Positions 26,300-35,646 of a stretch of 64,000 nt of DNA are shown here, piece by piece; the stretch's first letter is position 1; the number at the start of each line of letters is the position of its first letter. The notes under the pieces were generated by a model. That model saw nothing but the letters and a program-made list of their open reading frames with translations. It was not told the DNA's origin and did not search any database. A program made the translations under genes and the position numbers. Origin of the DNA: an uncultured Siphonobacter sp. (GTDB taxonomy: Bacteria; Bacteroidota; Bacteroidia; Cytophagales; Spirosomataceae); contig CAJYIW010000019.1 in NCBI GenBank assembly GCA_913775095.1, positions 744,001-808,000 on the forward strand. Reading direction: 5' to 3'.

Positions 26300-27247
26300 T
26301 TATTCCCCACTTTCGACAAATAGTACATTTCGCTGAAGTCCTTCGTATTTGGTTCGCTTCAGCGGCGATGTTTTAAATACTTTTTTGAAAGTTTCTTCGG
26401 TAAGTTCCTGCCAATCACGCTTTTGCCAGGATTTTAACGCTTCGGGTAAATCGAAGGCGGATTCCTGATGTGGTTTCGAGAAGCGATTCCAGGGGCAGAC
26501 GTCCTGACAGATGTCACAGCCAAAAAACCAGTTTTCCATTTTTCCCCGGAATTCATTCGGGATGGCTTCTTTCAGTTCAATGGTCAGGTAACTGATGCAG
26601 CGACTGCCATCCACGGAATAAGGCTCGGAAATGGCATCCGTGGGACAGGCATCAATGCAACGCGTGCAGGTTCCGCAATAATCGGCCATGGGACCGTCGG
26701 GCTGTAGCTCCAGGTCAATAATCAGTTCAGCGATGAAGAAAAAGCTGCCGCTTTTACGGGTAATGAGGTTCGTGTTTTTTCCAACCCAACCCATTCCGGA
26801 TTTTTTAGCCCAGGCCTTTTCCATCACCGGGGCCGAATCCACAAAACACCGTCCTTCCACCAGGCCAATTTCATCCTGAATACGCTGAAGAAACGTTTTC
26901 AGTTTGTCTTTGACCACAAAATGATAATCAACGCCATAGGCATATTTGGAAAGCTTGAGGTCGGATTCCCCGGCAGGTAAGGTTTCGGGGGGATAGTAAT
27001 TGTACAGCAAAGAGACCACCGATTTGGCCCCTTCTACCAGCAGCCGGGGATCAAGCCGTTTGTCGAAATGGTTTTCCATGTACTGCATCTTTCCATGCTT
27101 ACCCATCTGAAGCCATTTCTCCAGCCGGGGAGCTTCCTCTTCCAGAAAGTCAGCCCGCGAAATACCACAGAAATCGAAGCCCAGATCCCGGGAAATTTCC
27201 TTGATTGTTAAAGCATTACGCTGCTGAATAATTTCTGATACTGTCAT
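26300..27247 (-). CDS. queG: Epoxyqueuosine reductase
   Basis: A 315-residue cobalamin and iron-sulfur enzyme that performs the last step of queuosine synthesis, reducing epoxyqueuosine in tRNA. Two ferredoxin-type clusters are read from Cys191/194/197/201 ([12 protein letters not shown]) and Cys217/244/247/251 ([11 protein letters not shown]). Asp137 in [14 protein letters not shown] is the catalytic acid region of QueG. Length is near that of the short QueG form without HEAT repeats. It is divergent from grpE across a 203-base gap. Confidence 0.92.
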   Translation of the reverse strand: MTVSEIIQQRNALTIKEISRDLGFDFCGISRADFLEEEAPRLEKWLQMGKHGKMQYMENHFDKRLDPRLLVEGAKSVVSLLYNYYPPETLPAGESDLKLSKYAYGVDYHFVVKDKLKTFLQRIQDEIGLVEGRCFVDSAPVMEKAWAKKSGMGWVGKNTNLITRKSGSFFFIAELIIDLELQPDGPMADYCGTCTRCIDACPTDAISEPYSVDGSRCISYLTIELKEAIPNEFRGKMENWFFGCDICQDVCPWNRFSKPHQESAFDLPEALKSWQKRDWQELTEETFKKVFKTSPLKRTKYEGLQRNVLFVESGE

Positions 27248-27377
27248 ACCTGCTGAAAAACTTTCCCCCTTTTTAACACAAAGTTACGGCATAAATGATG
27301 CATCGCTGCAAAAGAGTCCGCTCGACTTTAGAGACGAATTGACCTGGCTTTTTCGTGAAAAACTTTATTTAAAATGT

Positions 27378-27416
27378 CATTCTGTCAGCGAAAACCCGAA
27401 TGGCAAAGTAATTTTG
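27378..27416 (+). promoter_or_regulatory. Candidate grpE promoter and heat-shock-like direct repeat
   Basis: TAATTTTG at 27409-27416 matches TAnnTTTG and lies 35 bases before the grpE ATG. Upstream at 27376-27388 is a TGTCATTCTGTCA direct repeat of TGTCA, suggestive of a regulator site for the chaperone genes. No CIRCE element was seen. Confidence 0.35.
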
Positions 27417-27450
27417 TAGTTACGCTAACAGTAAAAAGGTACGAAAAGAC

Positions 27451-28011
27451 ATGACGAATCCGGAATTTACGCAACCCGAAGAAAACGAAAAAGCTCCTCA
27501 GGCTGACCATGTAACGGAGAACTCCGACGACAATACAGGCACTGAAAAATCAGAACAAGCTTCTGAAACGAAGGCCGATAAAGCTCAGACTGAACTTGCG
27601 GAATTAAAAGATAAATACATCCGCCTCGCCGCTGAATTTGACAACTTCCGCAAACGCACGTTACGCGAAAAAGAAGAGCTGGTGAAGACGGCTTCGGAAG
27701 GGGTCATTAAAGCCATTTTGCCCGTGCTCGACGATATTGAACGTGCTCAGGCGAATTATGGTTCCGATGGAAAAGTTGAAACCGAAGGCATCGACCTGAT
27801 TTTCAACAAACTGGTTAAAGCAGTGGCCGCCAAGGGTCTGAAACCCATGGAATCCAAAGGTCAGCCTTTTGATCCAGATCTGCACGAAAGTATTACCCAG
27901 TTCCCGGCTCCCTCTGAAGACCTGAAAGGTAAAGTGGTGGAAGAAGTGGAAAAAGGATATTACCTGGGTGACAAAGTAATCCGCTTTGCCAAAGTTGTGG
28001 TTGGAGCGTAA
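27451..28011 (+). CDS. grpE: Nucleotide exchange factor GrpE
   Basis: A 186-residue chaperone cofactor that releases ADP from DnaK. The acidic, low-complexity first 50 residues are followed by the long dimer helix (LKDKYIRLAAEFDNFRKR) and the C-terminal beta domain (GQPFDPDLHESITQ, KGYYLGDKVIRFAKVVV), all GrpE signatures. dnaJ follows 70 bases later; dnaK is not in the window. Expected to rise on heat shock. Confidence 0.95.
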   Translation: MTNPEFTQPEENEKAPQADHVTENSDDNTGTEKSEQASETKADKAQTELAELKDKYIRLAAEFDNFRKRTLREKEELVKTASEGVIKAILPVLDDIERAQANYGSDGKVETEGIDLIFNKLVKAVAAKGLKPMESKGQPFDPDLHESITQFPAPSEDLKGKVVEEVEKGYYLGDKVIRFAKVVVGA

Positions 28012-28020
28012 TTGAATTCC

Positions 28021-28050
28021 GGGAGAGGAGAACGCCTGTTTTCCTCTCCC
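28021..28050 (+). terminator. Hairpin between grpE and dnaJ
   Basis: GGGAGAGGAGAA and TTTTCCTCTCCC pair over 11 of 12 positions with a six-base loop. The T-run after it is weak (TTGGTCTTTC), so it may act as a partial terminator or a processing stem that sets the ratio of GrpE to DnaJ. Confidence 0.5.
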
Positions 28051-28081
28051 TTGGTCTTTCTCTCCATATTTATAGAAAACG

Positions 28082-29233
28082 ATGGCACAGAAGCGTGATT
28101 ATTACGAAATATTAGGGGTAACAAAATCTTCTACGGAAGACGAAATCAAGAAGGCGTACCGGAAACTGGCCATTAAGTACCACCCGGATAAGAATCCTGA
28201 TAACCCCGAAGCAGAAGATAAATTTAAAGAAGCCGCCGAAGCTTACGAGGTCCTCTCGGATCCGAACAAGAAAGCCCGTTACGATCAGTATGGCCACGCG
28301 GGTATGGGCGGCGGGTATTCCGGCCCTCAGAATGCCGAGGATATCTTCTCTCAATTTGGTGACATTTTTGGCGAAGGCAGTCCGTTTGGAAGCTTCTTTG
28401 GTGGTGGTTTTGGCGGCGGCGGTGGCCAGCGGCAACGCGTTCGCAAAGGCTCTGACTTACGCATCAAACTGAAGCTGGATTTACAGGAAGTAGCCAATGG
28501 CGTTGAGAAAAAGATCAAGGTCAAGCGGCACGTCACCTGTAACGCCTGCGGAGGGAACGGCTCTAAAAACGGTACTTCACTCCGCACGTGTAATACCTGT
28601 AACGGTCAGGGTCAGATTCGTCGTGTTCAGCAGACCATGCTGGGTCAGATGGTTACGGCCAGCACCTGTCCTACCTGTAACGGCGAAGGTAAAATTGTAG
28701 ATGCCAAATGCGACGTTTGCGTGGGCGAAGGCCGTACGCTGGCAGAAGAGGTTATCTCGATTAAAATTCCGGCTGGTGTTGCCGAAGGAATGCAGCTTTC
28801 GATGAGTGGCAAAGGTAACGTTCCGCCCCGCGGCGGCGTGGCCGGTGACCTCCTCATCGTGGTGGAAGAAGAAGAAAACGAATTCCTGAAACGCGACGGC
28901 AATAACGTCGTTCATGAGCTATACGTAAACTTCGTTGATGCGGCTCTGGGTACTTCCCTCGAAGTGCCTACCATTGAAGGACGGGCTAAGATTACCCTGG
29001 AACCCGGCACCCAAAGCGGGAAGATTCTTCGGATGAAGGGCAAAGGTATTCCGCATCTGAACAGTTACGGCAAAGGTGATCAGCTGATTTACGTCAATGT
29101 CTGGACGCCACGCGTACTATCCTCGGAAGAAAGGGGTATTCTGGAAAGACTCCGCACCTCGCCTAACTTCCAGCCACGTCCAACCAAAAATGACAAGAGC
29201 TTCTTCGAAAAAATGAAGGATTTCTTTAACTAG
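28082..29233 (+). CDS. dnaJ: Chaperone DnaJ
   Basis: A 383-residue type I J-protein. The J domain has the HPD triad (KYHPDKNPD), followed by a Gly/Phe-rich linker (about 75-115), four CxxCxGxG zinc repeats ([32 protein letters not shown]) and the two client-binding beta domains. It delivers substrates to DnaK and stimulates its ATPase. The start ATG is fixed by the conserved [13 protein letters not shown] opening. Confidence 0.97.
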   Translation: MAQKRDYYEILGVTKSSTEDEIKKAYRKLAIKYHPDKNPDNPEAEDKFKEAAEAYEVLSDPNKKARYDQYGHAGMGGGYSGPQNAEDIFSQFGDIFGEGSPFGSFFGGGFGGGGGQRQRVRKGSDLRIKLKLDLQEVANGVEKKIKVKRHVTCNACGGNGSKNGTSLRTCNTCNGQGQIRRVQQTMLGQMVTASTCPTCNGEGKIVDAKCDVCVGEGRTLAEEVISIKIPAGVAEGMQLSMSGKGNVPPRGGVAGDLLIVVEEEENEFLKRDGNNVVHELYVNFVDAALGTSLEVPTIEGRAKITLEPGTQSGKILRMKGKGIPHLNSYGKGDQLIYVNVWTPRVLSSEERGILERLRTSPNFQPRPTKNDKSFFEKMKDFFN

Positions 29234-29270
29234 TTTGAGGTTTGATGAATGTATAGTTTGATATAAGTTT

Positions 29271-29304
29271 GAAAGGTTGGCTCAATGCCAGCCTTTCTAC
29301 TTTT
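29271..29304 (+). terminator. Terminator of grpE-dnaJ
   Basis: GAAAGGTTGGC (29271-29281) and GCCAGCCTTTC (29287-29297) pair with one G-U, five-base loop, then TACTTTTA. Confidence 0.75.
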
Positions 29305-29651
29305 ATAGAGATTTTGTGAGTAGTTGATGTTTAAACGACTTGTGGATGCACACGAATGCCTGACTATTGACTGATGTAATCCCGGTTTAGCATCCGGGGC
29401 TACTCCTACGAAACCATTCTGGAGTTACATCTTTCTTCTGCTGTGGTGGGTATCCTCACCAGACACATTATCTACAAATGGCTGGTGAAGACACCAGCCA
29501 GGGCTGGAGTAAGTAGTTGACCTTTAGACGACTGTAACATCACATCAATGCTGGGTATACTCCATTCAAACGTCAAACCTAAATTCAAACATTCAAACCT
29601 AAATCAAACCCTTCAATTCAAACACTCAAACATCCATATCAAACCTTAAAC

Positions 29652-29683
29652 AAAAAAAGACGATTCAGTTAAACTGAACCGTC
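29652..29683 (-). terminator. Terminator of the nitroreductase gene
   Basis: GACGATTCAGTT (29659-29670) pairs with AACTGAACCGTC (29672-29683); minus-strand T-run of seven follows. Confidence 0.8.
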
Positions 29684-29718
29684 CTCATTATTCATGGCTT
29701 TCAAAGGGAAAAAGCGTC

Positions 29719-30351
29719 TTAGTTTAATTCAGTAATGAACTGCTCTTTCGGCTTACGAACTTTCTTCATGCCGTGCAGCCAGTCATTTTCAGCATCACGA
29801 TAGCCCAGAGGCAATAAGGTTACGCTACGAAGGCCTTTTTCTTTCAGATTAAGTAATTGATCCAGAGCAGCGGCATCAAAACCTTCCATGGGCGTCGCAT
29901 CTACGCGTTGCTCAGCGGCGGCGGCAATGGCAATACCAAAACCGATATAGGCCTGACGAGCCGTAGCCTGAAAGTTTTCTTCCGCCGTTTTTGATCCGTA
30001 GATCGACAACAGGAAGTTTTTATAACTATCCATCCGGTCATCGGGCAAACCACGCTCGCGGGTAGTATAGAGGAACATATCGTTGATGCGTTTCGCGTCC
30101 AGGTCATCCCAGGCAGCAAAAACCAGCACGTGTGAAGCATCCGTAATCTGACTCTGATCGTTGGCAATCGCCCGAATTTTCTGCTTCAGTTCAGGATTCG
30201 TAATGACCAGAATTTCAAAGGGTTGTAATCCAGATGAGGTTGGAGCAAGACGGGCTGCTTCCAGAATAATATCTACTTTTTCCTGAGGAACGGGAACGCC
30301 ATTCATTTTTTTCGTAGCGTAACGCCATTCCAGGTTTTCAATAAGACTCAT
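29719..30351 (-). CDS. NAD(P)H-dependent nitroreductase (NfsB-like)
   Basis: A 210-residue flavoprotein. RYATKKMNGVPVP at 10-22, LAPTSSGLQPFEILV and the C-terminal GYRDAENDW match oxygen-insensitive nitroreductases of the NfsB/YdgI type that bind FMN as dimers. They reduce nitroaromatics, quinones or other electrophiles. It has its own terminator and stands alone; the 203 bases upstream carry an AT-rich promoter region and the GH36 terminator. Confidence 0.87.
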   Translation of the reverse strand: MSLIENLEWRYATKKMNGVPVPQEKVDIILEAARLAPTSSGLQPFEILVITNPELKQKIRAIANDQSQITDASHVLVFAAWDDLDAKRINDMFLYTTRERGLPDDRMDSYKNFLLSIYGSKTAEENFQATARQAYIGFGIAIAAAAEQRVDATPMEGFDAAALDQLLNLKEKGLRSVTLLPLGYRDAENDWLHGMKKVRKPKEQFITELN

Positions 30352-30501
30352 GATGTTGTTTTTTATGAAGGAAAAATGTTGACTTTCACATTAAATGTCG
30401 GTACATATAATACAAATGCTATTTAGGATCAATTAGTTTTCGGCTTAAGGACTTTTTTTATTTTTTTTTCTGAAGTATTATTTAGTTTGTTGATAATCAA
30501 T

Positions 30502-30532
30502 AAAAAAGGGCACTACTCCTGAAGTAGTGCCC
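30502..30532 (-). terminator. Terminator of the alpha-galactosidase gene
   Basis: GGGCACTACT (30508-30517) and AGTAGTGCCC (30523-30532), five-base loop, six T on the minus strand. Confidence 0.85.
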
Positions 30533-30554
30533 GGGCTAAAAATTAATACGGTCC

Positions 30555-32765
30555 TTACTTTACTTCCGTCAGTTCAATGATAACGCTGGTGCGATTAACA
30601 TTGGCGGCGGGATTAAATCCTACCCGCATCAGAAAATCTCCGGTATAGACGGCGTCCGGTGTGATCCGTGACTTGGTGCCGGGATACAGATTGAGTTCTT
30701 TCAAGGTGTATCTTTTCCGGGGATCCAGTCCTTTCAAAAGCACAGATCGACCCGTCCCTACCCCATACCGGCTGCTCACCATGTAGGTAAACCAAACCGA
30801 CCGCGATTTATTTTCATTCACGAACTGTAAGGAAGCATAGTCGTTTTCACGGGGGTTGGCCAGACGGTATAAGTCGCCGTGCCAGACCAGATCACTGATA
30901 TTCTTGTAGGTTTCTACGGACTGCTTACTAAACTCCAGCTCTTTTTCATCCAGCTTGCTTACCACAATATCGTATCCTAACTTACCCATCATCGCGACGT
31001 CAGTCCGGAATTTCAGCGGCTGTTTGCCCCAATCCGTTACGTGGTCGCAGTGAGCAATCGTTGGGAAAAAGTAGGAATACTCCCATTGCATGAACACCCG
31101 CTCCAGCGGATCCGTGTTATCACTCGGCCAGAACTCCGTGAAATACTTCAGAGCTTCGTAATCCACCCGGCCACCGCCACCCGAGCATAGCATCATGGGT
31201 ACTTTCGGATACTTCGCCCGCACACGTTCCAGCACTTTATATAAACCCTTCACGTAATCGACATAAAGCCTGGAATCGGCCTGTTTGCTGTTTTTCAGGT
31301 ATTCCGAATGAGCATTATAGATGACGGCATTACAATCCCATTTAATGAAAGCCAGGTCAGGATTTTTCGTGAATAAGTCATCCAGAACACCAAATACAAA
31401 ATCCTGTACTTTGGGGTTGGAAAGGTCTAATACCAGCTGATTGCGGAAGTAATGCTCCGGGCGTTCGGGTTGTTTAATGACCCAGTCCGGGTGTTTTTCG
31501 TACAATTCGCTTTTGGGATTCACCATTTCCGGTTCAATCCAGATACCAAATTTTACGCCAGCTTTCTGGGCTTCCTTAACCAGATAGCCAATGCCGTGCG
31601 GTAATTTCTTTACGTTCTCTTTCCAGTCGCCCAAACCTGCATTATCGCCATTTCGGGGATACTTATTACCAAACCAGCCGTCATCCAGGAGAAACAGATC
31701 CACGCCTAATTTTTTACCATCGGCAAAAAGTCCGGTTAACTTCTGTTCGTCAAAATCGAAATACGTCGCCTCCCAGTTATTGAGCAAGGTCAGTCGGGAG
31801 CCTTCACCATCCAGAATCCGGTACTTACGAGCCCAGCGGTGCAGATTGCGGCTGGCTTCTCCCTTGCCATGATCCGAAAACGTATAGATGAACGAAGGCG
31901 TCTGAAACTCCTGACCACTCGCCAGCGGGTATTCCGAAGCGTGCGGGTTAATTCCTGCAATCAGTCGCAGGTTATTATAGGTGTCATTTTCAAAATCAAT
32001 CCGGAAGTTACCAGACCACCCCAGCGTTCCCAACAGTACCTTACCCGTTTCCTCCGTCGCTATTTCATCGAAGGAAAGCATAAAACTGGGTGGCTGAAAC
32101 AGGTTGGCACGCGTACCGAGTTTGGAATCCAGCGTCAGAATTCCCGCTTTCAGTTCCGTCGTTTCGGGGTTCATCTCGTGAGCCCAGCCGCCGTGGTAAT
32201 GCGTCAGGTGAAACGACTGGCCCGTGAAGTACAGATTGGCCGAAGCATATTTGTTGAGCGTCAGCGTGCCTTTCTCTTTATTACGAATCGTACTCCACTG
32301 CTCCACTACGTTTTCCCGGCGGTAGGTTTTATAATACAGGCTTACCTCCACGGCATAGGCGGGGTCTTTCAGTAACACGGTCGTCAGGGTGACATTCTCA
32401 TCTACTTTCTGCGTCTGGTGACTCTGGTATTGTAGTTCCAGAGACGTGTTTCCGTCGGCGTGCGTCACTCGTATAGCGGGTTCAAAAAGATTCCAGCTCC
32501 CACTGGGCGTATAGGCTGAATTGGAAATACCCGAATTTTCGTCTTTCTGACGACTTTCCCGACCCACCAGAGCGTATTCGCCCGGCTGCTGGAGACGCGT
32601 TCCGAAATAGCTGATACCAAGGCGTTTACTGGCATCGGTTTGTAATACCAGAGCGTTTTGCTCGGTTTCAATCGGAATAACCGTTTGTTGAGCGTATACG
32701 AGAGAGGTGGTTAGGATCGTAGCTAAAAAACTGGGAATCCACCGGGCAGATAAGCGGTTTTGCAT
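30555..32765 (-). CDS. Alpha-galactosidase, GH36
   Basis: About 736 residues from ATG 32765, which gives a signal peptide ending near residue 25 (VYAQQ); a longer frame starts at 32822 without supporting homology. N-terminal beta-supersandwich, then the (beta/alpha)8 barrel: FLLDDGWFG at 358-366, nucleophile Asp477 in FIKWDCN, acid/base Asp549 in EFWPSDNTD, and LCSGGGGRVDYE. It retains configuration and releases terminal alpha-galactose from raffinose-family sugars or galactomannan, probably in the periplasm. No transporter is adjacent. Confidence 0.92.
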   Translation of the reverse strand: MQNRLSARWIPSFLATILTTSLVYAQQTVIPIETEQNALVLQTDASKRLGISYFGTRLQQPGEYALVGRESRQKDENSGISNSAYTPSGSWNLFEPAIRVTHADGNTSLELQYQSHQTQKVDENVTLTTVLLKDPAYAVEVSLYYKTYRRENVVEQWSTIRNKEKGTLTLNKYASANLYFTGQSFHLTHYHGGWAHEMNPETTELKAGILTLDSKLGTRANLFQPPSFMLSFDEIATEETGKVLLGTLGWSGNFRIDFENDTYNNLRLIAGINPHASEYPLASGQEFQTPSFIYTFSDHGKGEASRNLHRWARKYRILDGEGSRLTLLNNWEATYFDFDEQKLTGLFADGKKLGVDLFLLDDGWFGNKYPRNGDNAGLGDWKENVKKLPHGIGYLVKEAQKAGVKFGIWIEPEMVNPKSELYEKHPDWVIKQPERPEHYFRNQLVLDLSNPKVQDFVFGVLDDLFTKNPDLAFIKWDCNAVIYNAHSEYLKNSKQADSRLYVDYVKGLYKVLERVRAKYPKVPMMLCSGGGGRVDYEALKYFTEFWPSDNTDPLERVFMQWEYSYFFPTIAHCDHVTDWGKQPLKFRTDVAMMGKLGYDIVVSKLDEKELEFSKQSVETYKNISDLVWHGDLYRLANPRENDYASLQFVNENKSRSVWFTYMVSSRYGVGTGRSVLLKGLDPRKRYTLKELNLYPGTKSRITPDAVYTGDFLMRVGFNPAANVNRTSVIIELTEVK

Positions 32766-32822
32766 AGGGTAGAGTTGAAATGAATCGCCAAAAATAAAGC
32801 AGGAACTTGTTCCGGAAGGCAT

Positions 32823-32848
32823 AAAAAAGGCAGCCTGGTTCGGCTGCC
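32823..32848 (-). terminator. Terminator of the DUF2256-lipoprotein unit
   Basis: GGCAGCC (32829-32835) pairs with GGCTGCC (32842-32848), six-base loop, minus-strand T-run of six. Confidence 0.8.
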
Positions 32849-32894
32849 TCGAAATTGCATCATTAAATGATAAAATACTATCGAACCTCTGTCC

Positions 32895-33599
32895 TTATTT
32901 GGTACAGTTGGTTTTAGTTAAGGTTATTCCATTGATGAAGTTGATGTTTTTATGGTCCTGAAAAATCGTTTTTCCTTCTTTTTCATTCACCGGACCAAAT
33001 CCTTCGACATAAGTTTCTCCTTTTTTCAGAAAAACGACTTCCCGAACCGATGAACGTCCTTCCGAGTTGAAAGTGTATTCAGCCAGCAGGGTATCTCCTT
33101 TGATCCGGCCATCCAGTGAACCCACATTCCTGTCTTTTTCGTAGAGCCTATACGTCAGATCACCCGTAATATTCCGGTTCTTTCTGGAGATGTGGAGATA
33201 GACCGTATCCCTGGGAGTTACGTAGGAATAACATTCTTCCTCGTTTTCCTGAGCTGAATCCAGCGTTTTCGTGTACGTCAGGGTTTGGCCGTCTTCGTTT
33301 TCCACGATGAGCGTGTTGTCCTGGATCGATAGCACTTTCAGCGTTTGGTCAAACTCGGAGGAAGAACCGTTTTCCATTTTTCTTCCGTGCAGAATCAGGT
33401 TATCTCCCTGCATTTCCCAGGTTTTGTATTCCACATCTCCCGCCGGGAAAGCCGAAGCCATGCCTTCTTTATCAAAGACAAATCCGGCACCCGTGTGATT
33501 TTCTCCGCTCATCGTCCATTTTCCGATCACTGAATCCTGGTCTTTGCTCTGACAGGCCACCAGACTGACGATCAACATTAAAAAAATCAAAGGTTTCAT
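32895..33599 (-). CDS. Lipoprotein of unknown function
   Basis: A 234-residue protein with a lipoprotein signal (lipobox LVAC, Cys16). The mature part begins with a lipocalin-like strand pattern ([28 protein letters not shown], here given in parts: VIGKWTMSG then GFVFDKEG), reminiscent of lipocalin-like DUF families, and a second beta-rich half ([20 protein letters not shown]). Its ATG overlaps the stop of the DUF2256 gene (ATGA). No function can be assigned. Confidence 0.65.
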   Translation of the reverse strand: MKPLIFLMLIVSLVACQSKDQDSVIGKWTMSGENHTGAGFVFDKEGMASAFPAGDVEYKTWEMQGDNLILHGRKMENGSSSEFDQTLKVLSIQDNTLIVENEDGQTLTYTKTLDSAQENEEECYSYVTPRDTVYLHISRKNRNITGDLTYRLYEKDRNVGSLDGRIKGDTLLAEYTFNSEGRSSVREVVFLKKGETYVEGFGPVNEKEGKTIFQDHKNINFINGITLTKTNCTK

Positions 33600-33754
33600 A
33601 TCGTTTCTGACTTGGTTTTTGATTTATTCATTCGGCATTTATCGCTGCAATACACCACTTCCTCCCAGTTTTTCTCCCATTTCTTACGCCAGCTAAAGGG
33701 CAACTGGCAAACCGGGCAGATTTTAGTGGGGAGGTATGGTTTACGATGCGGCAT
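33596..33754 (-). CDS. DUF2256 family zinc-ribbon-like small protein
   Basis: A 52-codon gene. The product starts [17 protein letters not shown], has Cys13-x2-Cys16 and Cys36-x3-Cys40 (YCSDKC), and a Trp-rich centre ([13 protein letters not shown]); this is the whole of the DUF2256 family, small proteins often encoded beside cryptochrome/photolyase or DNA-repair genes. Here no photolyase is near. It lies 47 bases after the extended DoxX-like frame and overlaps the lipoprotein start by four bases, so it is expressed with the latter. Confidence 0.82.
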   Translation of the reverse strand: MPHRKPYLPTKICPVCQLPFSWRKKWEKNWEEVVYCSDKCRMNKSKTKSETI

Positions 33755-33801
33755 AGTTCAGGCGAATAATGATGCTTGATTGCCTTAAATAAACTGTACC
33801 A

Positions 33802-35040
33802 TTACCGGTTGTAGGGATACTCGCTGATCCAGTGAAATCCCCGGCCGGTGAGGGTATAATCGCTGATTTTTTTACGTTTCAAGCCAGCTTTCAGAGCTTT
33901 ACCCTTCCATTCTCCGTGGATCATTAAACTATCCTTTTGAAGCGTATACTAAAACGTATGGACTAAAGTTGAATCGTAGTAGTTTTTCAAGGCAATGGTT
34001 TTTTCTTTATCATCCATGTTCAGCATAAACGACTCCGAGTTTCTATTCATCAACCGTACTTCAGCAAAATCATTTTCTATGATCAACTTATTCCATCGAA
34101 TGGTATCCGTAGTCAGGGGCGGCAAGGTATCATTTGCCAGTACAAAGGATTTCACTTCGTAAATCCCACGCAGCGGACGATCTGGTTTTTGAGTCCAGGA
34201 GTGCCCATTAAGCGTTACAAAAAGTACAAACACAATTACAATTGTTTTACCAACCCGATGCGTAATGCAATGCCATTTTTTCGACAATACCACCGAGTCA
34301 CGATTCAGCGAGGCAGGTTTGTGAAGAATGAAAAAACGATACACGGCGGATAAGTCAGGAGACAATATGAAAAAGGCTAGCAGAAGCAGGTAACTGGAAA
34401 ACAACTTTACGGGAATGTCAAAGCTGAAATTCAGCATAACCACATTAGCCATGACGGCGATCACCACCAGGGCTCCCAGAGCTTTGGTTCGTCTGAAAAG
34501 TAACAGCAATCCTCCCAGTACTTCACCTAAACCACCGAAAATGGAATAAGGTCTGGAAAGTCCCATCAGCCGCCAGACGATCCCCATCGGCGAAGACTCG
34601 CCGTAGGTTTGTTCCAGAGTGTAAAAATTCGGGTATCTGAATTGAGCTTCAAACACCTTGGCAAACCCGTACGACAACATCATCTGGGCGAGGTAATACC
34701 GGACAAACGTTTGGGTTAATACGTACAGTAATCCATAATTGAAGCGTTGTCGGAGGAAAATGGAAAGACCCAGGGAGAGAGTAAGGGAAAAGGTTACTAA
34801 AGTAAATAAATACGCATAATCAAAAGAGGTATCTCCGCTGCCCGTTCTGGTTATTTTTTTAATATTATCCATGCCTAATACTGAATTACCGATATGCTCA
34901 ATAAGCGGAATCAGTCCTAAAAGTGTGGGCAAGGGTAATACATAGCAGATCGTATAAATGGCAACAAACCAGATACCCAAACGATGCGGAAAAGACCAGC
35001 GATGAGATGAAGACAAGGGCGGTGTATACGTAACAGACAT
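33802..35040 (-). pseudogene. DoxX-like membrane protein gene interrupted by an in-frame TAG
   Basis: The main open part (33949-35040, 363 codons) encodes an N-terminal membrane region with several helices (FVAIYTICYVLPLPTLL, LLLLAFFILS) and a C-terminal soluble tail, as in Bacteroidota DoxX-like proteins. A TAG at 33949-33951 ends it, yet the same frame continues for 48 sense codons to a TAA at 33802, ending RGFHWISEYPYNR, which resembles the usual C-terminus of the family as I recall it. So the gene is truncated by one nonsense codon, or the base is a sequencing error, or the stop is read through. The rest of the frame looks intact and under coding constraint. Confidence 0.65.
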
Positions 35041-35103
35041 AGAGGAAAGAGGATTAAGATCGGTTAGGTGCTAAGAATTAGTCAAATATTCAGAATTCAA
35101 CAG

Positions 35104-35130
35104 AAAAAGCCAACCCAAAGGCTGGCTTTT
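35104..35130 (-). terminator. Terminator of the DinB gene
   Basis: AAAAGCCA (35105-35112) and TGGCTTTT (35123-35130) with partial pairing in the loop; minus-strand T-run. Confidence 0.6.
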
Positions 35131-35151
35131 AGCATTTATTTAGAAAATAGA

Positions 35152-35646
35152 TTACATCGCTTCATCCGCACTAGGACCATAACTGCCGGGAATGGGAATG
35201 TTAAGCAATCGCAGATAAACGCCTAACTGAGCCCGATGATGCGTGATCTGTGAGAAAGCCATTCGGATTACTTCGTGCTTAGGTCGAATACTGTAAATGA
35301 TTTCGCCGTTTCGCAAAGTCCAGGGTTCGTTGAGAAGGGTTTCGTTTTCGGGGATTAACTGCGTTCGTCCATCGGCCAGGCTTTCTTCGAAAAAAGCCAA
35401 TAGTTCGGCATTGCTCTGGATTTTTTTGTCTTCATAAGGCACTGTGGCGAAATCCAGCTCATCAGTGGTTAAGGTCATTGTTACCCAGGTTGGTAACTCT
35501 GCAATATGTTTAGCGAGTCTGCCCATAACCATACTCTTCTGATGAGGAGCCCAATCGAGTTTGTCATCAGGAACAAGGGCTAAAAACTTGCGGGTTGTGA
35601 GAGCTTCCTGCTCCATTTCCTTTAAAAACAGGGGAATCAGTTCCAT
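35152..35646 (-). CDS. DinB-like four-helix protein
   Basis: About 164 residues from ATG 35646; a longer frame from 35691 adds 15 residues without clear meaning. A four-helix bundle with metal-ligand histidines in HIAELP, and a late HHRAQLGVYLRLL helix, fits the DinB/YfiT superfamily. LDWAPHQKSM near residue 35 is the family's conserved 'W-x-P-x-x-K-S' start. These proteins bind a divalent metal; some are thiol-dependent transferases. Target unknown. Confidence 0.8.
   Translation of the reverse strand: MELIPLFLKEMEQEALTTRKFLALVPDDKLDWAPHQKSMVMGRLAKHIAELPTWVTMTLTTDELDFATVPYEDKKIQSNAELLAFFEESLADGRTQLIPENETLLNEPWTLRNGEIIYSIRPKHEVIRMAFSQITHHRAQLGVYLRLLNIPIPGSYGPSADEAM

Larger units (their letters stand above)
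29234..29718. repeat. Intergenic region with palindromic repeats
   Basis: No gene supported over 485 bases. It holds the dnaJ terminator, a degenerate palindrome at 29443-29466, a full TGGCTGGTG...CACCAGCCA palindrome at 29479-29500, words of the GGCATCCGGGGCTAC kind near 29390, a low-complexity run of CAAACCTAAATTCAAAC words (29570-29650), and the nitroreductase terminator. Confidence 0.7.
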
